A stretch of DNA of 64,000 bases from CAYRNY01 sp964425755 (lineage in GTDB: Bacteria > Chloroflexota > Anaerolineae > Aggregatilineales > Aggregatilineaceae). Numbering within the stretch: position 1 is the first letter of the stretch; every line of letters begins with the position of its first letter. Positions 60,657 to 64,000 of the stretch are shown piece after piece. The position numbers and the translations under genes are program-made. The notes beneath the pieces are model-generated. The model searched no databases and had not been told where the DNA came from. It saw nothing but the letters and a program-made list of their open reading frames with translations. The stretch spans positions 1-64,000 of the forward strand of contig CAYRNY010000008.1 of the NCBI GenBank assembly GCA_964425755.1, given 5' to 3'.

Positions 60657-62461
60657 GCAACAGCATTGTGTTGGAAGGCCCTATCGCAGACGTGCGCGAG
60701 CGCGAAGTGCGCCTGCTGCAGGCTGTCGCCGAGCAATTGGGCCAACTTGGCGAGGACGCCGCACAGGATAAACTGCGGTTGCAGCAGAACGCTGCCGACT
60801 TGCAGGAGATGTTCTTCCTGGTGGTGATCGTCGGCGAGTTCAATTCAGGCAAGTCAACGTTTGTTAACGCATTGCTGGGGGACGATATTCTGCCAATGGG
60901 CATCACGCCGACGACCGACGCGATCGAGTTGGTTCGCTGGTTCCCGCGCAAGCAGCATGATTTTTCCTGGCGCGAGCCGGGCATCGTGCGCGAATGGCTG
61001 CATCCAAACGTCGGCGTGCCAGGTGTGGTGATCGTCGATACGCCGGGAACGGGGTCGGTCTTCCGCAAACACGAGCGAATTGCCAAGAACTTTCTCAGCC
61101 GCAGCGATCTCGTGGTTTTTTTGCTCTCCGCCAAGCGTGCTTTTGCCGAAACCGAGCGTTTGTATCTTGAGCTGGCGCGTGATTATGGCAAAAAAGTTGT
61201 TGTCGTGATCAATCAGGCCGATCTACTGGAACGCCGCGAGCGCAAAGAAGTGCAAGCGTTTGTAAAGCAGCAGATACACGAATTGCTTGATCTACAACCG
61301 GATATCTTCATGGTATCGGCGAAGCAGGCGCTACAACACAAGAGCAACATTGCGGGTCTGTTTTCCGGCGCGACAGACGACCCCGGTGGGATAAACGCGG
61401 TACGTGAGTACCTGCGCAAGACGTTTGAACGCGTGCCCCCGGCCAAACAAAAGCTGTATACCCAGCTTGACTTTCTGGATAGCATTATTCAACGTTACAT
61501 TACCGTGCTGGACAGACAGATTGCCCTCATCACCAGCGATACTGCGCTGGCGCAGGATTTGCGCCGCGAGCTTGAACAGCAAGCCGAAAGCCTGAACGAC
61601 CATCTCGACATGGCCCGGCGCGATCTTGACGCGGTCTTTGCCGATCTGAGGACGCGCGGTGAGCGTTTCATCCAGGAGCATCTGACCGTTCAGCGGGCGG
61701 CTCAAACGCTCGACCGGGACGCGATGCAGCGGGCGTTTGAGCGCGCGGTCGTCGGCAACACGCTGGAGCGTATCACGCGGATTTCAGAAGAGTACGTCAA
61801 CCGTGTGGTGGATAACAGCCGCCGCTACTGGCGTAGTATCTTGAACCGCCTGAACGACCTTGAGACCATGCTGGACCAGGAAGTCGGCTCGATCGATGCG
61901 ACCGGTTATGCTGAACAACGGGCGGCGCTGCAAGACGCGATCGCGGTTGCGGATAGGGAATTACACTCCTACACCGCCGACAGCCTCGCGGAGAATCTAC
62001 GCAACACATTTCGCAGTAACCTGCTGCGCTTCTCGACGGGGTTCACGGCAGCCCTGGGGGGGATTGTGGCCGTGGTGTTGGGTGTGGCTGCGAAGGGGGC
62101 GGTCACGGCGGCGGCTGGCAGCATACTGGCGACGTTTGTTGTCGGTCCGGCGCTGCTGGTTGGCGGCGGTACGGCGGCTATGCTTTACTGGCGTAAGATC
62201 AAGCGGGATGCGCTAGAGGAGCTTGAACGCCGGCTCGATGCGCTGCAACACAGTTATAATGAGGCAATGGTCGACCTGACCAACCGTGAGCGTAGCCGCC
62301 TGGTGCAGTACGGCCAGCAGATTCTCTCACCGGTTTTCAGCCAGTTGACGGTGCTTAAGGAACGCCATTCCGCACAGAAAGCCACGCTCGAAAACTATGC
62401 TGCAGAGTCCCGGCAGTTGCGCCAGGAACTGGACCAGATCGAAGTATCAATGGGCACGTAG
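60653..62461 (+). CDS. Dynamin-like GTPase, second of a tandem pair
   Basis: The 602-residue protein has G1 GEFNSGKST (about 60-68), GITPTTD, G3 VDTPGTGS and G4 NQAD, then helical bundle segments rich in Gln, Arg and Glu and a hydrophobic hairpin near 460-520 (GGIVAVVLGVAAKG, ILATFVVGPALLVGGG). The G-domain type is that of the FzlA/LeoA/BDLP-like group. It is translated from the ATGA overlap with the first dynamin, which implies a fixed ratio. The two proteins share layout but little sequence, so a heteromer is likely. Confidence 0.9.
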   Translation: MSNSIVLEGPIADVREREVRLLQAVAEQLGQLGEDAAQDKLRLQQNAADLQEMFFLVVIVGEFNSGKSTFVNALLGDDILPMGITPTTDAIELVRWFPRKQHDFSWREPGIVREWLHPNVGVPGVVIVDTPGTGSVFRKHERIAKNFLSRSDLVVFLLSAKRAFAETERLYLELARDYGKKVVVVINQADLLERRERKEVQAFVKQQIHELLDLQPDIFMVSAKQALQHKSNIAGLFSGATDDPGGINAVREYLRKTFERVPPAKQKLYTQLDFLDSIIQRYITVLDRQIALITSDTALAQDLRRELEQQAESLNDHLDMARRDLDAVFADLRTRGERFIQEHLTVQRAAQTLDRDAMQRAFERAVVGNTLERITRISEEYVNRVVDNSRRYWRSILNRLNDLETMLDQEVGSIDATGYAEQRAALQDAIAVADRELHSYTADSLAENLRNTFRSNLLRFSTGFTAALGGIVAVVLGVAAKGAVTAAAGSILATFVVGPALLVGGGTAAMLYWRKIKRDALEELERRLDALQHSYNEAMVDLTNRERSRLVQYGQQILSPVFSQLTVLKERHSAQKATLENYAAESRQLRQELDQIEVSMGT

Positions 62462-62481
62462 CAGGAAAGCACATCTAGCAA

Positions 62482-62781
62482 TTAGCCGAGATTGATGTGC
62501 AGGATCTCTTGCGTGTAGCCCATGACCTCCACGTCGGGGCGGTGGCGCTCGATCCAACTGAGTATGCTTTCCAGCACGGCTTCGGTGTGCGCTTCGCCGG
62601 TGCTGATGATCGCCACTCCCAGCGATGCTGACTGCCAGGCATCGTGCAGGTCGATTTCCGCGATCGCGATGTTGAATTTCTTGCGCAGCCGCGCGATCAG
62701 GGATTTCAGACTGCCGCGTTTTTCCTTCAACGATGCCATCCCTGGCAGATACAGTTCGATGGTTGCCACCAGAACAATCAT
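62482..62781 (-). CDS. DUF503 family protein (YlxP-like)
   Basis: The 99-residue protein matches DUF503: ATIELYLPGMASLKEKRGSLKSLIARLRKKFNIAIAEID, then LGVAIISTGEAHTEAVLESILSWIE. The B. subtilis homologue YlxP lies beside rbfA and infB, and a role near ribosome maturation is suspected but unproved. Here it follows a mannose-1-phosphate guanylyltransferase gene by 15 bases, so it is away from the usual neighbours. Confidence 0.9.
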   Translation of the reverse strand: MIVLVATIELYLPGMASLKEKRGSLKSLIARLRKKFNIAIAEIDLHDAWQSASLGVAIISTGEAHTEAVLESILSWIERHRPDVEVMGYTQEILHINLG

Positions 62782-62796
62782 GGTCGTTGCAGACGG

Positions 62797-63873
62797 CTAG
62801 AGCAGCGCGTCATTTCCTTCATCTTTGAGATGGCTAACGATCTGCTTGACGTCCTGTGAGCGTGCGCGGTGGCAGACCAGCAGCACATCATCCGTGTCCA
62901 CAATCACGATATCCTCTAACCCGATCGTGGCGACCACGCGGTCGCTAAAGATCAACGCGTTCGTGGTATCGAGCACGATGTGCTTGCCGCCGCGCAACAC
63001 GTTGCCGTTGCCGTTGCCATCCAGCACATCGTACAGTGTGGCCCAGCTACCAATATCGCTCCAGCCCATATCAACCGGGATCACGGCCATCCGCTCGGCT
63101 TGTTCCATCACCGCGTAATCGATCGATAGGCGGGGCATCTGCGGCCACGCGTCGTTGAGCACCGCCTCGTAATTGATTTTGCCGATCGCCGCCGCGATCC
63201 GGCTTAGCAGCGCGTGCATTTCCGGCTGTTGGCGTTTGTATTCGTTCAGCGCGTAGTCTACCGGGAAGATGAACATGCCGCTGTTCCAACTGTACTGCCC
63301 GGAAAGCACGAATTGGCTCGCCCGGTCGAAGTCCGGTTTTTCGGTGAAGGCTTCGGCGTGGTAGACCTGGAAGTCAGCGTGTTCCGTCAGAATATCCCCG
63401 CGCTTGATATAGCCGTAACCCGTCGATGGGAACGTCGGCGCGATGCCCAACGTCACGATGTAGTTGTTGCGCGCGTGTTGGGCGGCGGTCGCCAGCACGC
63501 GCCGGAACTTTTCATGATCGGCGATGTGGTGGTCGGCAGCCAACACCGCAACAACCGCTTCAGGATCGCGGTGCCGGATGTGAAGCGTCGCCAGCCCCAC
63601 TGCGGGGCCGGTGTTCTGCCCAAACGGTTCCACGACAAAGTTGCTCGCAGGGATGTCTGGCGCGTCCGCCTGCAATTGGGCGACCTGGTTTTCGCCGGTC
63701 ACGATGAAGATGCGCTCCGGCGGAATCAATGGAGTGATGCGCTCGATCGATATCTGGAACATCGAGCGTTCGCTGAGCAACGGCAGCATTTGTTTCGGGC
63801 GGTCTTTGCGGCTCAGCGGCCACAGGCGCGTGCCACCACCGCCGGCCATAACCAGTGCGTAGAGATTATTCAT
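62797..63873 (-). CDS. manC: Mannose-1-phosphate guanylyltransferase
   Basis: The protein has 358 residues starting at ATG 63873 (a GTG two codons upstream is possible). The nucleotidyltransferase signature VMAGGGGTRLWPLSRKDRPKQML is at the start, VLAADHHI carries a metal-binding Asp, and GYGYIKRGD and FTEKPDF are typical of GDP-mannose pyrophosphorylases. There is no isomerase domain (short type). It makes GDP-mannose for surface polysaccharides or glycoproteins, fitting with the glycosyltransferases in the window. Confidence 0.93.
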   Translation of the reverse strand: MNNLYALVMAGGGGTRLWPLSRKDRPKQMLPLLSERSMFQISIERITPLIPPERIFIVTGENQVAQLQADAPDIPASNFVVEPFGQNTGPAVGLATLHIRHRDPEAVVAVLAADHHIADHEKFRRVLATAAQHARNNYIVTLGIAPTFPSTGYGYIKRGDILTEHADFQVYHAEAFTEKPDFDRASQFVLSGQYSWNSGMFIFPVDYALNEYKRQQPEMHALLSRIAAAIGKINYEAVLNDAWPQMPRLSIDYAVMEQAERMAVIPVDMGWSDIGSWATLYDVLDGNGNGNVLRGGKHIVLDTTNALIFSDRVVATIGLEDIVIVDTDDVLLVCHRARSQDVKQIVSHLKDEGNDALL

Positions 63874-63943
63874 CGTCACTCTCAGTTTGTCTTGTATATC
63901 AAACCGTAACCAACGCCGGCTGCGCGGCGTGTTTAGCGCCTCG

Positions 63944-64000
63944 TCAATCGAGGCGGTACTGCTCGCTGCGCCCGCGCGCCAGCGTGTAATACATGCCGTC
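63944..64000 (-). CDS. C-terminal end of an unidentified protein
   Basis: Only the last 18 codons and a TGA are in the window, reading DGMYYTLARGRSEQYRLD. The frame is open to the right edge. It lies 70 bases upstream of manC on the same strand, so it may be the preceding gene of that operon. Eighteen residues are too few for me to assign a family. Confidence 0.5.
   Translation of the reverse strand, partial: DGMYYTLARGRSEQYRLD

Noticed and set aside
1..64000. Mobile elements, CRISPR arrays, prophage or defence islands
   Set aside because: No transposase, integrase, phage or Cas genes, no regularly spaced repeats and no compositional break were seen; the window reads as continuous core chromosome.

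Overview
The window looks like chromosomal DNA from an aerobic or facultatively aerobic member of the Chloroflexota (Anaerolineae-like). This is an inference from gene content: an alternative complex III operon, a fused two-subunit 2-oxoacid:ferredoxin oxidoreductase, a DUF2344 protein, SH3b proteins with long Thr/Pro linkers, an archaeal-type class I aldolase, and GC-rich coding DNA with bacterial sigma70-type promoters. There is no phage, insertion sequence, CRISPR array or rRNA. Almost every gene is ordinary core or metabolic content.

Left part (1-16.5 kb): the start of tuf lies behind three tRNA genes (Thr-Tyr-Thr) read leftwards from one promoter. Then come a PreP-like M16 protease, an EamA transporter with a TatA/B-like protein, and a GntR/FCD regulator followed by korAB. 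Next are a DUF2344 protein, an ECF sigma factor with a small membrane protein and fabH, a PIG-L deacetylase with a histidine kinase, and sucCD.

Middle (16.5-37 kb): a T-box leader with an apparent isoleucine specifier precedes GNAT acetyltransferase, TPR membrane protein and ileS. It is followed by DksA-like and lspA, an aldo/keto reductase, hutU, a Roadblock protein facing an FHA protein, a second ECF sigma factor, deoC and a GT-C glycosyltransferase. A leftward block carries a Nif3-like pair, a crotonase, an unknown protein, an SDR and class I fructose-bisphosphate aldolase.

Right part (37-64 kb): after DUF123, a GT2 glycosyltransferase and an OmpR-type regulator comes a tightly coupled leftward envelope operon (MurA-like, alpha/beta hydrolase, MurF-like with a membrane domain, Ddl, C39-like protein). 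It is divergent from a six-gene alternative complex III operon (pentahaem cytochrome, molybdopterin-like lipoprotein, Fe-S protein, NrfD-type quinol subunit, ActD-cytochrome fusion, dihaem lipoprotein). Then follow an SH3b surface protein, a GH13 amylase, a TGS-type uridine-kinase-like protein, a tandem pair of dynamin-like GTPases, DUF503 and a mannose-1-phosphate guanylyltransferase.

The features most worth checking are the T-box placed two genes upstream of ileS, the MurA paralogue that has lost its catalytic residues inside a cell-wall operon, the architecture of the complex III operon and its structured leader, the dynamin pair, and a promoter-proximal motif shared by the GntR gene and korA.
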